Below, piece after piece: positions 44,620 to 53,900 of a stretch of 64,000 nucleotides of DNA. The notes beneath the pieces are model-generated. The model saw only the letters and a program-made list of their open reading frames with translations. It did no database searches and was not told the DNA's origin. A program made the position numbers and the translations under genes. Within the stretch, counting starts at the first letter, position 1. Every line of letters begins with the position of its first letter. The stretch is from Acidianus infernus (GTDB taxonomy: Archaea; Thermoproteota; Thermoprotei_A; Sulfolobales; Sulfolobaceae), in assembly GCF_009729545.1 (NCBI RefSeq), contig NZ_WFIY01000004.1, forward strand, positions 160,001 through 224,000, read 5' to 3'.

Positions 44620-47142
44620 TTATAGTTCACAAGTCTTACATCCGCCTGCATAATTCTCATCTACTTCGACAAATTTCTTCTCCATTCTAAATGACGATGG
44701 AATTATTTGTTGCTTCTTTTCCTGTTCTCTTTTCTCCTTCTCTTCCCTTTCCTTCTTTATTCCGAAGTATATTACTTGTTGTGATTTGCTCTTATCTCTA
44801 TAAACTGTTATACCTTTAACTCCTAATTTCCACGCCATCAGATATACTCTCTCTACAGTTTCTGGAGGCTCCTCAGACCTTAAGTTTATAGTTTTAGAAG
44901 TACCAGAATCGTTCCATTGTTGCCACGCTGCTTGATGTAATAAATGAAATTCTGGAGGAACTTCGTGAGCAGTCCTAAACAGTTTCCTAATTGTTGCTGG
45001 CATAAACATGTTTTCCCCAACAGTTCCAGTTTCAGCAACCTTCTTTACAACTTCTGGATTATCTAATTCATACTTCCTCAAATACTCCAAGAATAAAGGA
45101 TCAATCTCCATAAATTTGCCCACCGCAACATTCCTAATGAATGCTAATGCAAATAAAGGCTCTATAGATGATGAAGTTCCAGCAATTATTGATATGGTAC
45201 CAGTAGGTGCTACAGAAACTACAGTAGAATTTCTTAAGCCATACTTAATTCTTTCTGCCTTAAGCTCAGAAAAGTCAAGTTTATCAACAATTGCAGTTAG
45301 CTTACGAACATACTCAGAAGGTTTACCTTCAACCTTAGTAACCTCAAGTAAGTATTCGAATGGCCTAGCGGATTCCCATATATCGTGATATCTTAACGGG
45401 TCATATGCAGGGAAAGAGCCTTTTTCTTTAGCTAACTCTATTGAAGTCTTAAACGCATGATAATATATGAACTTGGCCACTTGATATGATAAGTATATTG
45501 CATCTACGCTATCATAAGGTATACCAAGCCTTATCAACATCCTAGCTAAGCCCATAACTCCTAAACCCACTTTTCTAGTGTTCTTGGTAGCTTGCTCTAT
45601 CTGCTTAAGCGGATACTTATTAGCATCGATCACGTTATCTAGAAGTCTAACGGCGTATTTTATTGTTTCAGCCAATCCATCCCAATCTATATATTTACCG
45701 TTTTCCGTCTCCTTAACAAACTTCTCTAAATTAATAGAACCTAAATTACACGATTCCCAAGGTAATAAGGGTTCTTCGCCACAAGGATTGGTAGCATTAA
45801 TTTTTCCTAGGTACCAAACTGGATGCCTTCTATTTATCTCATCTATAAATAGTAAGCCGGGATCTCCGCTATCCCAAGCACTTTTTACTATCTCTTCAAA
45901 AAGTGACCTAGCGTTTATCCACCTTATTATAGCACCTTCTTTTTCTGCTATAGCTAGAGCTTCATCCACAGTAATTATCTTACTCTCATCAAGCCAAACT
46001 GCTCCACCTTTTTCTTCCAACTCATTTAATATCTCTTCTTGAACCCACTCTTCGCTCATATAATTTCTTGCTTTATTTATATAATAATCGTGATCTGTCC
46101 CAGGAATTCTAGTCTTCCTAGGAGTAATTAATGGGACTTCTTCGCCTCTCTCAACTTTTTCCATAAAATAATCATAAACTCCTACAGAAATGTTAAAATT
46201 CTGCAATTGAACGTCCTTAAGCTTACCAGATTTAGAATTAATGAAATCCTCAATTTCAGCATGCCATACATGCATTACACCCATGTTAGCTCCTCTTCTT
46301 TTTCCTCCTTGCTTTACTACGTCAGTTGAAACGTCAAAGATTTTCATAAATGATACTGGACCAGAAGCAACACCTGCTGTCGAGGCAACAACATCTCCTT
46401 TAGGTCTAAGCTCCGAGAAATCAAAACCTGTACCGCCTCCTTGCTGGTGAACTAAGGCCATAGCTCTTAGAGCATCATAAATACCGTCGCCCTCTGGCGT
46501 AGTCATTGAATCTCTGACTGGAATTACAAAGCACGCTGACAAAATTCCCAGTCTAGTTCCGCTGTTCATTAAAGTTGGAGTATTAGGTAAGAATCTAAGA
46601 TTACTCATGATCTCGTAGAATTTCTCCTCTAGTGCTTTTACTTCACTCTCTGATTTGCCATACTTGAGCTCTACACTAGCTAAGTACTTTGCAACTCTCC
46701 TGAACATCATTTGAGGGGTTTCTATATAGCGTAAGGTATTAGGATCTTTTAGTAAATATCTTGCTTCAAGAACTTTAAGTGCATTATAAGTAAGTAAAAG
46801 ATCCTTTGGGTCAAAATCTTTCCATTTGCCCTTTCCATAAACGTGGTTATAAATCCTTGCTAAAACATATTTCTTTGCCAAATCCATTAATTCTGGATGT
46901 TCCAAAGAATTTTCTATCAAATTCCTCTCTACAATATCTGCTATTGTTCTTGTATCAATTGTGTTATCCTTAGAATTCTGAATTATATCGCTAGCTATGC
47001 CGTCTATAACTTCAGAAGGAACAAAACCTATTTTTACCAAGATTTTCTCTAGCTTAAATTCCTCTTTCCTTCCGTCTCTCTTTATCACTTTAATCTTATT
47101 GAGCGATAATAAACTTACAGTACTAGTTTGCATTGCTATCAT
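44620..47142 (-). CDS. nrdJ: Adenosylcobalamin-dependent ribonucleotide reductase (class II)
   Basis: Makes deoxyribonucleotides using vitamin B12. The 840 residues have an N-terminal ATP cone (IKVIKRDGRKEEFKLEKILV), the substrate-site SACFVIPVRDSM, the radical-site NPCGEEPLLPWESCNLGSIN, GLRNSTVVSVAPTGTISIIA, and the redox-active C-terminal CKTCEL. Length is typical for archaeal NrdJ. ATG at 47142 or 47133 (MQTSTVSLLSLN) may be the start. TTTCTAACAT at 47153-47162 in its promoter is repeated in the DUF1059 operator. Confidence 0.95.
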   Translation of the reverse strand: MIAMQTSTVSLLSLNKIKVIKRDGRKEEFKLEKILVKIGFVPSEVIDGIASDIIQNSKDNTIDTRTIADIVERNLIENSLEHPELMDLAKKYVLARIYNHVYGKGKWKDFDPKDLLLTYNALKVLEARYLLKDPNTLRYIETPQMMFRRVAKYLASVELKYGKSESEVKALEEKFYEIMSNLRFLPNTPTLMNSGTRLGILSACFVIPVRDSMTTPEGDGIYDALRAMALVHQQGGGTGFDFSELRPKGDVVASTAGVASGPVSFMKIFDVSTDVVKQGGKRRGANMGVMHVWHAEIEDFINSKSGKLKDVQLQNFNISVGVYDYFMEKVERGEEVPLITPRKTRIPGTDHDYYINKARNYMSEEWVQEEILNELEEKGGAVWLDESKIITVDEALAIAEKEGAIIRWINARSLFEEIVKSAWDSGDPGLLFIDEINRRHPVWYLGKINATNPCGEEPLLPWESCNLGSINLEKFVKETENGKYIDWDGLAETIKYAVRLLDNVIDANKYPLKQIEQATKNTRKVGLGVMGLARMLIRLGIPYDSVDAIYLSYQVAKFIYYHAFKTSIELAKEKGSFPAYDPLRYHDIWESARPFEYLLEVTKVEGKPSEYVRKLTAIVDKLDFSELKAERIKYGLRNSTVVSVAPTGTISIIAGTSSSIEPLFALAFIRNVAVGKFMEIDPLFLEYLRKYELDNPEVVKKVAETGTVGENMFMPATIRKLFRTAHEVPPEFHLLHQAAWQQWNDSGTSKTINLRSEEPPETVERVYLMAWKLGVKGITVYRDKSKSQQVIYFGIKKEREEKEKREQEKKQQIIPSSFRMEKKFVEVDENYAGGCKTCEL

Positions 47143-47235
47143 ATTATATTATTTTCTAACATTTAATTAGATAACCGTAATAAGCAAAGGTATAACCACG
47201 AAAACAGAAGAAAAAGACTAAAAAATGTATTAGTT

Positions 47236-47592
47236 TTAGCTTACTTTTATTTTCTGTTTTATAGCATTTATTGTATCTTGAGGAATATTGTTCATCTTAT
47301 GGCTCATTCTTGCATGAATGCTTAATTGTTGAAGTAACTCGTCTTCACTTGAAGCTCCTATTATCTCAAATCCGCAATTCATTCCAATGTCCTCACAACT
47401 AAATGAATATTTACCAGACTTCCTAATAGCTTTCTTTATCTTATCTATTAATTCTGGCGGAATTGATGTTATTCCATGCTCCATCTTTGCATGAGTTTTT
47501 AACATTTCTAATAGCTCCTCTTCACTTCCTGCATTTATTATTTCAAATCCACAGTTCATCCCTATATCCGCACAACTAAATGTGTATTTCAT
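47236..47592 (-). CDS. Protein with two tandem DUF1059 domains
   Basis: The 118 residues are two copies of one module: YTFSCADIGMNCGFEIINAG (from residue 3) and YSFSCEDIGMNCGFEIIGAS (from about 62), each followed by a helical SEEELLEMLKTHAKMEHGI-type segment. Each copy keeps the C-x7-C pair and a histidine-containing helix (HAKMEHGI, HARMSHKM) as expected for DUF1059. The function is unknown; metal or redox binding is a guess. It is divergent from a single-domain paralogue. Confidence 0.85.
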   Translation of the reverse strand: MKYTFSCADIGMNCGFEIINAGSEEELLEMLKTHAKMEHGITSIPPELIDKIKKAIRKSGKYSFSCEDIGMNCGFEIIGASSEDELLQQLSIHARMSHKMNNIPQDTINAIKQKIKVS

Positions 47593-47627
47593 AATGCATT
47601 ATAAGGGAAAATAATACAAAAGGATTA

Positions 47628-47644
47628 GTTAGAAGATTTCTAAC
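47628..47644. promoter_or_regulatory. Palindrome between divergent DUF1059 genes, candidate operator
   Basis: GTTAGAA and TTCTAAC are perfect 7-bp arms around a GAT spacer. The palindrome starts 35 bp from one start codon and ends 35 bp before the other, so it is centred between the two divergent genes and close to both TATA positions. The right half, TTTCTAACAT, also occurs at 47153-47162 in front of nrdJ. Confidence 0.55.
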
Positions 47645-47679
47645 ATATACGTTAATACAAGTAATATGCCTATATTCTT

Positions 47680-47877
47680 ATGAAGCTATTTTCAAAGAAA
47701 AAGTATTACTTCGAATGCAAATCGATAGGAATGAACTGTGGATTTGAAGTAAAAGGCTCGTCGAGCGAAGAAGAATTATTAGAAATCCTTAGAGTTCACG
47801 CTAAATCAGCTCACGGAATTCCACAAATACCAGAAGATCTAATAAATAAGATAAAACAAAATATAAAGAAAATGTGA
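47680..47877 (+). CDS. Single DUF1059 domain protein
   Basis: A 65-residue paralogue of the neighbouring two-domain protein: YYFECKSIGMNCGFEVKGSS and EELLEILRVHAKSAHGIPQI, with the same C-x7-C pair and histidine helix. It starts MKLFSKKK and is probably leaderless. The divergent arrangement with the tandem protein points to a duplication and joint regulation from the 47628-47644 palindrome. Confidence 0.83.
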   Translation: MKLFSKKKYYFECKSIGMNCGFEVKGSSSEEELLEILRVHAKSAHGIPQIPEDLINKIKQNIKKM

Positions 47878-48009
47878 AAGTATTATTTCATTGTAAAGAT
47901 ATGTGATTTTTTCTTTATATATAAGATTAGATACTCCTAAATTTTTCCATTTAATTACCCTTATTCTTACTAAATCAATAGAGAAAATTTTCAATTTGTG
48001 AAATTGTTA

Positions 48010-48084
<75 letters not shown>

Positions 48085-48094
48085 TAGATATTTT

Positions 48095-49966
48095 TCACAT
48101 ACGAGTTAAAGAAGCTATACCTAAAGTATTAAGTCCATTTCTTAATACAGTCTCTACGCCTTTAACAATAAATAACCTTGTTATTCTCTTTGATTCGTCT
48201 GGTTCTTGAAGGACTCTTTCTTTATCATACCATGAATTAAATACATCCGCAAGTCTTCTTAAAAATACTGTAAGAACTTCAGGCTGTAAATGATCTACGG
48301 AATTGATAAATATATCTGGGAATTTGGCTATCATTAAAAGAAGCGTTCTTTTCTCATTCTTTAACTCATTCTCGTCTATCTTAGAAATATCTAGATTTTC
48401 TGTAGATTTAGATAATATGTTGTAAGCTCTAGCATATGTATATTGTAAATAAGGACCGCTATTCTCTTCAAAATTTGCAACTCTTTTTACATCGAACGAT
48501 ACAGGCTTATTTGCAGACACCGAAATTATAGCATACCTTATAGCAGAATTAACTATTTCATTAAGATTATCCAATATTCCTTTTTTCTCCTCAATTTTTG
48601 CCTTAACTACTTCAGCTACTTTATCGTACACCTCGTCCAGCGAAATGTACTTACCCAGTCTTCCACTCATTTTCATTCCTTGTAGTGTTACCATTCCGTA
48701 TGAGAAATGAATCAAATTGATAGCAAATTTTTTCCATCCCAATATATATAAAGCGGCTCTTAATTGCATTTGTGGTACGGATTGCTGTTCGGCTATTACA
48801 TTTATTACCTCGTCTGCATTAAATTGTCTAAATTTATAAATAGTGTATGCTATGTCCCTAACTGTATATAATGTTGTACCATCAGATCTCATTAAGACTA
48901 GCGGGGGTATTTCTAAACCTTTAGGAATTCTTATCTCCTTCCTAATATCGTCGTCAATATAATTTTGTAAATCTAATGCTACAGTCCCCTTGTAGTTAAT
49001 TTTAGCAACAGAGGTTAATGCAAAATCCAAAACTAATTTTACATCATTATTCCATAAAAGATCACTTTCATAATCGAAATTGTCAAACGTTATATGCAAT
49101 TTCTCTAAACTTTCTTTAAATCCTTCTAATGCAAAATCAACGTATTTTCTTACTATCTTCTTTATTTCTTCTTCTCCTTTTTCATACTTTTCTATTATCT
49201 TAGAAATCTCGCCTTCTGGATCTTTATCTTTCATTATTTGATCAGAAAGTTTGTTAAAATATTCTTGATTTCTCTTACTTAATTCAGAGGCTGAAATTAA
49301 TAATTCATCCCTTCTAGCTATCTTTTCCTTATATTCTGAATCGTTAGTTGTGCTCTTTAGTTCCTCATTTATTTTCTTAATTTCTAAGATGACGTTAGTC
49401 ATTGCGTAAATTAGTCCTAACCATTGGTCTTTTTTCTCTCCACTGGGTGGATCCGGATATCCTAGTTTTGAGAGGCCATAAATAAGTAAAGCTACCTGCC
49501 TTCCACTATCATTTACATAAAATCTAACATTTACTTCATGCCCTCTAGCCTTGAGCATCCTGGCTAACGTGTCTCCAAGTATGGCATTCCTTAAATGTCC
49601 TATATGTAAAGGATGAATAGGATTAGCACTTGTATGCTCAACCACTATTCTCAAAGGTCTTTCTGTCTTAATTATTCCATAATTTTCAGAAAAATTTGTA
49701 AAAATCTCCTTTAATAACTCCTTTTCGTTTAACCTTGCATTAATGAATAGTCCATCTTTCCAAACTTCTTTTATTAACCTCCCTTTATATTCTCGTCTAA
49801 TCTCAATGTCAAATTTCTTAGTGACGGAAGGTAATGGTAAGGCTAAATCTGCTATTTGCTCCTTTGCAGGATATTCAATACTATTTAAAACTTTCTCCTT
49901 ATCCACATTAAGTACATTACTAAGATAATTGGCTAGTTCCTCTTTTGCTTTTGCTAAAGCATACAC
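48095..49966 (-). CDS. argS: Arginyl-tRNA synthetase
   Basis: A class I synthetase of 623 residues. It has the HIGH motif in ANPIHPLHIGHLRNAILGD, a KMSKS-like KMSGRLGKY, and the DALR anticodon-binding domain with NSGPYLQYTYARAYNILSKS. It starts with GTG (MYALAKAKEELANYL). The arginine tRNA with anticodon GCG follows it on the same strand after 10 bp, so enzyme and one substrate tRNA may share a transcript. Confidence 0.96.
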   Translation of the reverse strand: MYALAKAKEELANYLSNVLNVDKEKVLNSIEYPAKEQIADLALPLPSVTKKFDIEIRREYKGRLIKEVWKDGLFINARLNEKELLKEIFTNFSENYGIIKTERPLRIVVEHTSANPIHPLHIGHLRNAILGDTLARMLKARGHEVNVRFYVNDSGRQVALLIYGLSKLGYPDPPSGEKKDQWLGLIYAMTNVILEIKKINEELKSTTNDSEYKEKIARRDELLISASELSKRNQEYFNKLSDQIMKDKDPEGEISKIIEKYEKGEEEIKKIVRKYVDFALEGFKESLEKLHITFDNFDYESDLLWNNDVKLVLDFALTSVAKINYKGTVALDLQNYIDDDIRKEIRIPKGLEIPPLVLMRSDGTTLYTVRDIAYTIYKFRQFNADEVINVIAEQQSVPQMQLRAALYILGWKKFAINLIHFSYGMVTLQGMKMSGRLGKYISLDEVYDKVAEVVKAKIEEKKGILDNLNEIVNSAIRYAIISVSANKPVSFDVKRVANFEENSGPYLQYTYARAYNILSKSTENLDISKIDENELKNEKRTLLLMIAKFPDIFINSVDHLQPEVLTVFLRRLADVFNSWYDKERVLQEPDESKRITRLFIVKGVETVLRNGLNTLGIASLTRM

Positions 49967-50019
49967 AAGTGGTATTAGAGGGTTTGATTTTTAATTCTTT
50001 GTTACTTAATTCCATATTC

Positions 50020-50214
50020 ATGAAAATAGCAGATATTTTAATAGTTGAAGATTCCTCAAAAAAGGTAAATGAGAATAAGATAAAGGAAGTACTTGATAAA
50101 ATAAATATAGAAAAACTTGATAAAATAAATATAAACAGAATTCATATACCAGGGTTATCAGATGATGATATCTTAGGAGTTCATGTAATAGTGAGGGATG
50201 TTGCAGAAACGTGA
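50020..50214 (+). CDS. Hypothetical acidic protein, 64 aa
   Basis: A 64-residue protein starting MKIADILIVEDSSKKVNENK, ending in LGVHVIVRDVAET. No recognised family. ATG at 50020 fits a leaderless transcript with TTTTTAATTC about 26 bp upstream; the frame stays open further upstream but that part crosses the divergent argS promoter. The end overlaps the Cys-rich gene by 17 bp, so the two are coupled. Confidence 0.62.
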   Translation: MKIADILIVEDSSKKVNENKIKEVLDKINIEKLDKININRIHIPGLSDDDILGVHVIVRDVAET

Positions 50215-50581
50215 TATATGCCCTTTTTATAAGAATGGATATTGTATTTCTCCAATGTTGGATTCTCCTTCAGATATAGTAGTAAGTGCTAACAGATGTT
50301 TTAAAACTTACAAGACCTGTAGGTACTATGTAGATCAAGGAGAGGAAAAACAAGGATTAGAAAATTTCCAACAATATGAAAAAATAGATCAAGATATAAA
50401 ATTTTATCCTAAAATAAGCTTAATTCAAGAAAAAATCGATAGCGGTTGTGAATTCTTTCAACTTATGAAAACAGAAAACGGTTTTATTGCATCTTGCAAA
50501 ATATTAAACAGGATAATTACAGAGAGTCAAGCACAATTATGCTCGAAATACTGGCAGACGTGCCCATTAAGACGAATTTAA
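50198..50581 (+). CDS. Cysteine-rich protein, eight cysteines, 127 aa
   Basis: I do not recognise the family. The 127 residues start MLQKRDICPFYKNGYCISPM and hold eight cysteines in pairs: CPFYKNGYC, CFKTYKTCRYY, then single ones, then LCSKYWQTCPLRRI. The repeated C-x6-C spacing suggests an iron-sulfur or zinc site. A related CP-YY-C ... C-x8-CP pattern occurs in the small protein at 54624-54974. The gene overlaps the 64-residue gene and converges on a winged-helix gene. Confidence 0.7.
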   Translation: MLQKRDICPFYKNGYCISPMLDSPSDIVVSANRCFKTYKTCRYYVDQGEEKQGLENFQQYEKIDQDIKFYPKISLIQEKIDSGCEFFQLMKTENGFIASCKILNRIITESQAQLCSKYWQTCPLRRI

Positions 50582-50588
50582 ACAGTTT

Positions 50589-50888
50589 TTACTCTGTACC
50601 TAACTTGGCGTATCTTCCGTCTTCTAGTAAAGTCACTTGGCCTTTTTCAGTGAGGCTAGCTAGAGCTCTTCTTATCTTATCTTCGCTAGCGATTCCAGAT
50701 AATTTACTATGCAACTCCTTTAAGTTCATTGGTTTCTCACTTAGTAAATCTAACAAAATCTGCTTTAGTTCTTCCTCATTTGGAGCTGTCATTACCACGA
50801 CGTCTTTATCCGAATAAACAACTTTTAATTTATTTTCAACCTCTTCTGTATCATCTGATTCTTTCTTCTTCCTCCTTCTACTACTCAT
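50589..50888 (-). CDS. Winged-helix DNA-binding protein, 99 aa
   Basis: A 99-residue protein with a basic N terminus (MSSRRRKKKESDDTEE) and a winged-helix domain: LLDLLSEKPMNLKELHSKLS, then IRRALASLTEKGQVTLLEDG. This looks like a small transcription regulator of RecX/PadR-like design, family not identified. A GTG at 50891 or ATG at 50888 starts it; GTGATG just ahead resembles a Shine-Dalgarno. Confidence 0.72.
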   Translation of the reverse strand: MSSRRRKKKESDDTEEVENKLKVVYSDKDVVVMTAPNEEELKQILLDLLSEKPMNLKELHSKLSGIASEDKIRRALASLTEKGQVTLLEDGRYAKLGTE

Positions 50889-51000
50889 CACTATCCACTA
50901 TTTTCTTTTTACTTTTCAGACTTTTAAATATTAATTAGGAACTAACTACGTTAATCCTTTTATACGTGAGTATAATATATCATGTTTAGGCGAAATAATT

Positions 51001-51357
51001 TTGAGCCCTCCAGATTTTCTGAGGCATATAGCTAATAAAGTACTGACCCCAAATACTCTAGACCCTAAAAGGTTAGATGAAGTGAGAAAATTGTTAGGAG
51101 AAGCTGAAAATAAATATAATTTTTCTTCATATGGAGGAAATCCAAAAAAACTTGTAGATTACTTATTAAGTCCAGATTTTACTGAACTTGTATTTATTAT
51201 AGGAATAGATTTAACAAAGAAATTATTAGAGGAAATAATTAATGATTATGACATAGAAGAAGTAAAAAATACGGCAAAAAAACTTTTGGACGAAATTGAT
51301 GGATATAAGGAAATCGAAAATTCTGATGCAATACTATATAATAAAAATAGATTTTAG
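51001..51357 (+). CDS. Hypothetical protein with UUG start, 118 aa
   Basis: An acidic, helical 118-residue protein beginning MSPPDFLRHIANKVLTPNTL. No recognised family. The start is TTG at 51001: TATAATATAT (50971-50980) lies exactly 26 bp upstream, as expected for a leaderless gene, and no ATG is in frame earlier. It overlaps the convergent thermosome gene by 4 bp. Confidence 0.65.
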   Translation: MSPPDFLRHIANKVLTPNTLDPKRLDEVRKLLGEAENKYNFSSYGGNPKKLVDYLLSPDFTELVFIIGIDLTKKLLEEIINDYDIEEVKNTAKKLLDEIDGYKEIENSDAILYNKNRF

Positions 51358-53045
51358 CTAATTGACGAGGTTGAAGATGACTCCTCTCCTTCCTTCTTCT
51401 CGCCGCTTTTCTCTCCTTCCTTTTCCTTACTGCTCTTTAATTGAGAAGCTGCTATTAAATCATCAATCTTTAATACTGCAGTTGCTGCTTCAGTAGCACT
51501 CTTTAATACTTGCCTCTTTACTCTTATTGGTTCTACCACATTAAGCGTATATATGTCATCAACTATCTTACCATTTATTGCGTCAACACCAGCATTTACT
51601 AATCCTTTAGCGTGTTTAGCTCTAAGCTCCATTAATGTAGATATTGGTTCCATTCCTGCGGTTTCAGCCAATATCATTGGAATCTCTTCTAATGCATCAG
51701 CATAAGCTTCAATTGCTAATTGTTCTTTCCCTCCTACAGTTCTTGCATATTCTCTTAGTCTCATCGCTAACTCTAATTCTATAGCGCCTCCGCCGGGAAC
51801 TATCATTGGTTCTAATAAGATGTTCCTTAATGCATGTAATGCGTCGTTAATACTCCTTTCTGCTTCATCTAAGGCCATATCATTTGATCCTCTTAATAAT
51901 ATATTCACTGCCCTAGGATTCTTTGCTCCTTCAATGAACACCATCTTATCATTACCTACTTTCCTCTCTTCTACTAGCTCTGCATATCCTAAATCTTCCG
52001 GTGATGCGTCTTTAATATTACTTATTATTCTAGCGCCTAATGCTTTCTCTAACTTTTCAATATCACTTCTCTTTACTCTTCTTACTGCCATGATTCCTTT
52101 CTTTGCCAAGAAGTGCTGAGCTATATCATCAATTCCTTTTTGGCATATAACAACATTAGCTCCTATTGATGCTAATTTGTCAACCATATCTTTCAAGTAC
52201 TTAGCTTCCTCATCTAAGAAAGCCTTTATCTGCTCAGGACTTGTTATACTAATCTTAGCAGAAATTTCTGGTTTCTCGACTTCTAATGATGCATCTAATA
52301 CTGCAATCTTTGCTTTCTCAACTCTCCTAGGCATTCCTGGATGAACTACTTCTTTATCAAGCACTATACCTTTAATTAGCTGGCTATCTTCGATACTTCC
52401 TCCTTTCTTCTTATCAATCTTAATTAAATCTAAGCTAACATTGTAACCTCCAGTAGGTAAAGGTTCGGCTACAGTCGCTACTGCATCTATTACCATGTCC
52501 ATTATCTTGTTGAATTCGTCTCCTTCTGCTAGGAATTTACTTGACATTGTAGTATAAACTATTTTCCTTAAATTCTCTCTGGCAGTAGATGAGTTAAGGT
52601 CTGATACATCAAGCTTTGTTGCAATCTGTGATAATAATTCTAAAGATTTATTAAAGGCCTTCTTATATCCTTCAATTATAATTGTTGGGTGAATGTTTTG
52701 ATCTAATAACGCATCTGCCTTCTCTAATAAAAGACCTGCAAGAACTACAGCGCTTGTAGTTCCATCACCTACCTCGGCATCTTGTGCCTTAGCTGCTTCA
52801 ACTAAAAGTTTAGCAGCTGGATGTTGAATTTCCATCTCTTTTACTATAGTTGCTCCATCATTAGTTATCGTAACGTCACCAAAGCTATCAATTAACATTT
52901 TATCTAATCCTTTTGGACCAAGGCTAGTCTTTAGCATTTCGGCTAAGGTTCTTGCTGCAAGGATGTTATTCTTTAAAGCTTCTCTTCCAGAACTTCTAGA
53001 AGTACCTTCTTTGAATAATAAGACAGGAACTCCACCAGCTGCCAT
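51354..53045 (-). CDS. thsA: Thermosome alpha subunit (TF55-alpha, group II chaperonin)
   Basis: An ATP-dependent protein-folding ring subunit of 563 residues. Seen: LKTSLGPKGLDKMLIDSFGD, DVTITNDGATIVKEMEIQHP, AQDAEVGDGTTSAVVLAG, and MIVPGGGAIELELAMRLREY. The tail is acidic and serine-rich (GEESSSTSSIS) instead of the usual GGM repeat, as in Sulfolobus TF55-alpha. The other subunits must be encoded elsewhere. Confidence 0.96.
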   Translation of the reverse strand: MAAGGVPVLLFKEGTSRSSGREALKNNILAARTLAEMLKTSLGPKGLDKMLIDSFGDVTITNDGATIVKEMEIQHPAAKLLVEAAKAQDAEVGDGTTSAVVLAGLLLEKADALLDQNIHPTIIIEGYKKAFNKSLELLSQIATKLDVSDLNSSTARENLRKIVYTTMSSKFLAEGDEFNKIMDMVIDAVATVAEPLPTGGYNVSLDLIKIDKKKGGSIEDSQLIKGIVLDKEVVHPGMPRRVEKAKIAVLDASLEVEKPEISAKISITSPEQIKAFLDEEAKYLKDMVDKLASIGANVVICQKGIDDIAQHFLAKKGIMAVRRVKRSDIEKLEKALGARIISNIKDASPEDLGYAELVEERKVGNDKMVFIEGAKNPRAVNILLRGSNDMALDEAERSINDALHALRNILLEPMIVPGGGAIELELAMRLREYARTVGGKEQLAIEAYADALEEIPMILAETAGMEPISTLMELRAKHAKGLVNAGVDAINGKIVDDIYTLNVVEPIRVKRQVLKSATEAATAVLKIDDLIAASQLKSSKEKEGEKSGEKKEGEESSSTSSIS

Positions 53046-53092
53046 CTCCTCACACCTTTCAGCAGTCCTTTAGTATCGCTTATATATAAATT
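53046..53092 (-). promoter_or_regulatory. Thermosome promoter and Shine-Dalgarno
   Basis: Minus strand: TTTATATATAAG (53090-53079) is a very strong TATA box, and GGTGTGAGGAG (53056-53046) lies directly before the ATG. RNA would start near 53059, leaving a leader of about 14 bases that carries GGTG. This fits a strongly expressed heat-shock gene. Confidence 0.65.
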
Positions 53093-53150
53093 TAACTGAT
53101 ATACTTCACGAGATTAATTTAAAGAAGGTTAAAGAAAAGTAAAAGAAAGT

Positions 53151-53900
53151 TTGATTTGCACTAAATGTGGTAAAAATCAAGCTGAAGTTCTAATTAGTGG
53201 TAAATATCTTTGTGTATATTGTGCTAGAAGTGAGATAGTAAAAAGATTTAGGAAAGAATTAAGCTTATCAAAGTTCTTAGATAGAGAAGATAAAGTGATG
53301 ATATTAACTACTGAGAATTTTATGGACGTTGCAAACTTAATAGAAAAACTGCTGTATAATATATGTAAATCGTGCAAATTAGACGTTTTAATTGATAAAA
53401 TAGATGAAGAGGAAGATATAAATAAGACTTTGTGGAAACTCATGATAAAAATTAGAGAGTCAGATTTTAAAAAGATCATATTACCATTTACAGCCGATTT
53501 TTTCTTATCATATCTTATATATTCAATAAGTACTGGATATATGGGATATTTGGATTTATACTCACAATCTATTCAGCTTTATTCCAAAAAAATCTTTATA
53601 CCTTTCTATTCTACCCCAAGATTTGAGCTTTTAGGCTTCTCAGAAATAACCGGGGAGTTAAAAACAAAAGATGCCTTCTTAAACGAGATAATTAAATGGG
53701 AAAGTAAACAGTTTGTAGATAATGAAATATACCACACTTTTGGAAACTCCATTAACATAATTAAGTTAGAGAATAGGAGAAGATGTAAGATTTGTAACGC
53801 AATTATTGAACATGGGGATTGTTGTAAATATTGCTCAGAATCTTTTTCTCATCTTTGTTCAAAACAATCTCAAAAGCAAGAACTTGCGGAGAAGGTCTAA
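53151..53900 (+). CDS. Protein with N- and C-terminal zinc fingers, TtuA-like remnant?
   Basis: A 249-residue protein with UUG start (MICTKCGKNQAEVLISGKYL). Cys3/Cys6 and Cys21/Cys24 form an N-terminal knuckle, and RRRCKICNAIIEHGDCCKYC a C-terminal one. This layout resembles TtcA/TtuA-type tRNA thiolation enzymes, whose ends carry such fingers, but the middle lacks a recognisable SGGxDS PP-loop, so it would be non-catalytic if related. The relation is uncertain. ATTAATTTAAAG about 30 bp upstream suits a leaderless start. The last 98 bp overlap the convergent gene. Confidence 0.62.
   Translation: MICTKCGKNQAEVLISGKYLCVYCARSEIVKRFRKELSLSKFLDREDKVMILTTENFMDVANLIEKLLYNICKSCKLDVLIDKIDEEEDINKTLWKLMIKIRESDFKKIILPFTADFFLSYLIYSISTGYMGYLDLYSQSIQLYSKKIFIPFYSTPRFELLGFSEITGELKTKDAFLNEIIKWESKQFVDNEIYHTFGNSINIIKLENRRRCKICNAIIEHGDCCKYCSESFSHLCSKQSQKQELAEKV

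Noticed and set aside
47992..48006. Hairpin CAATTT-GTG-AAATTG after tRNA-Arg as a terminator
   Set aside because: Only 6 AT-rich pairs and no clear T-run on the tRNA strand. It is mentioned with the tRNA but not called as a terminator.
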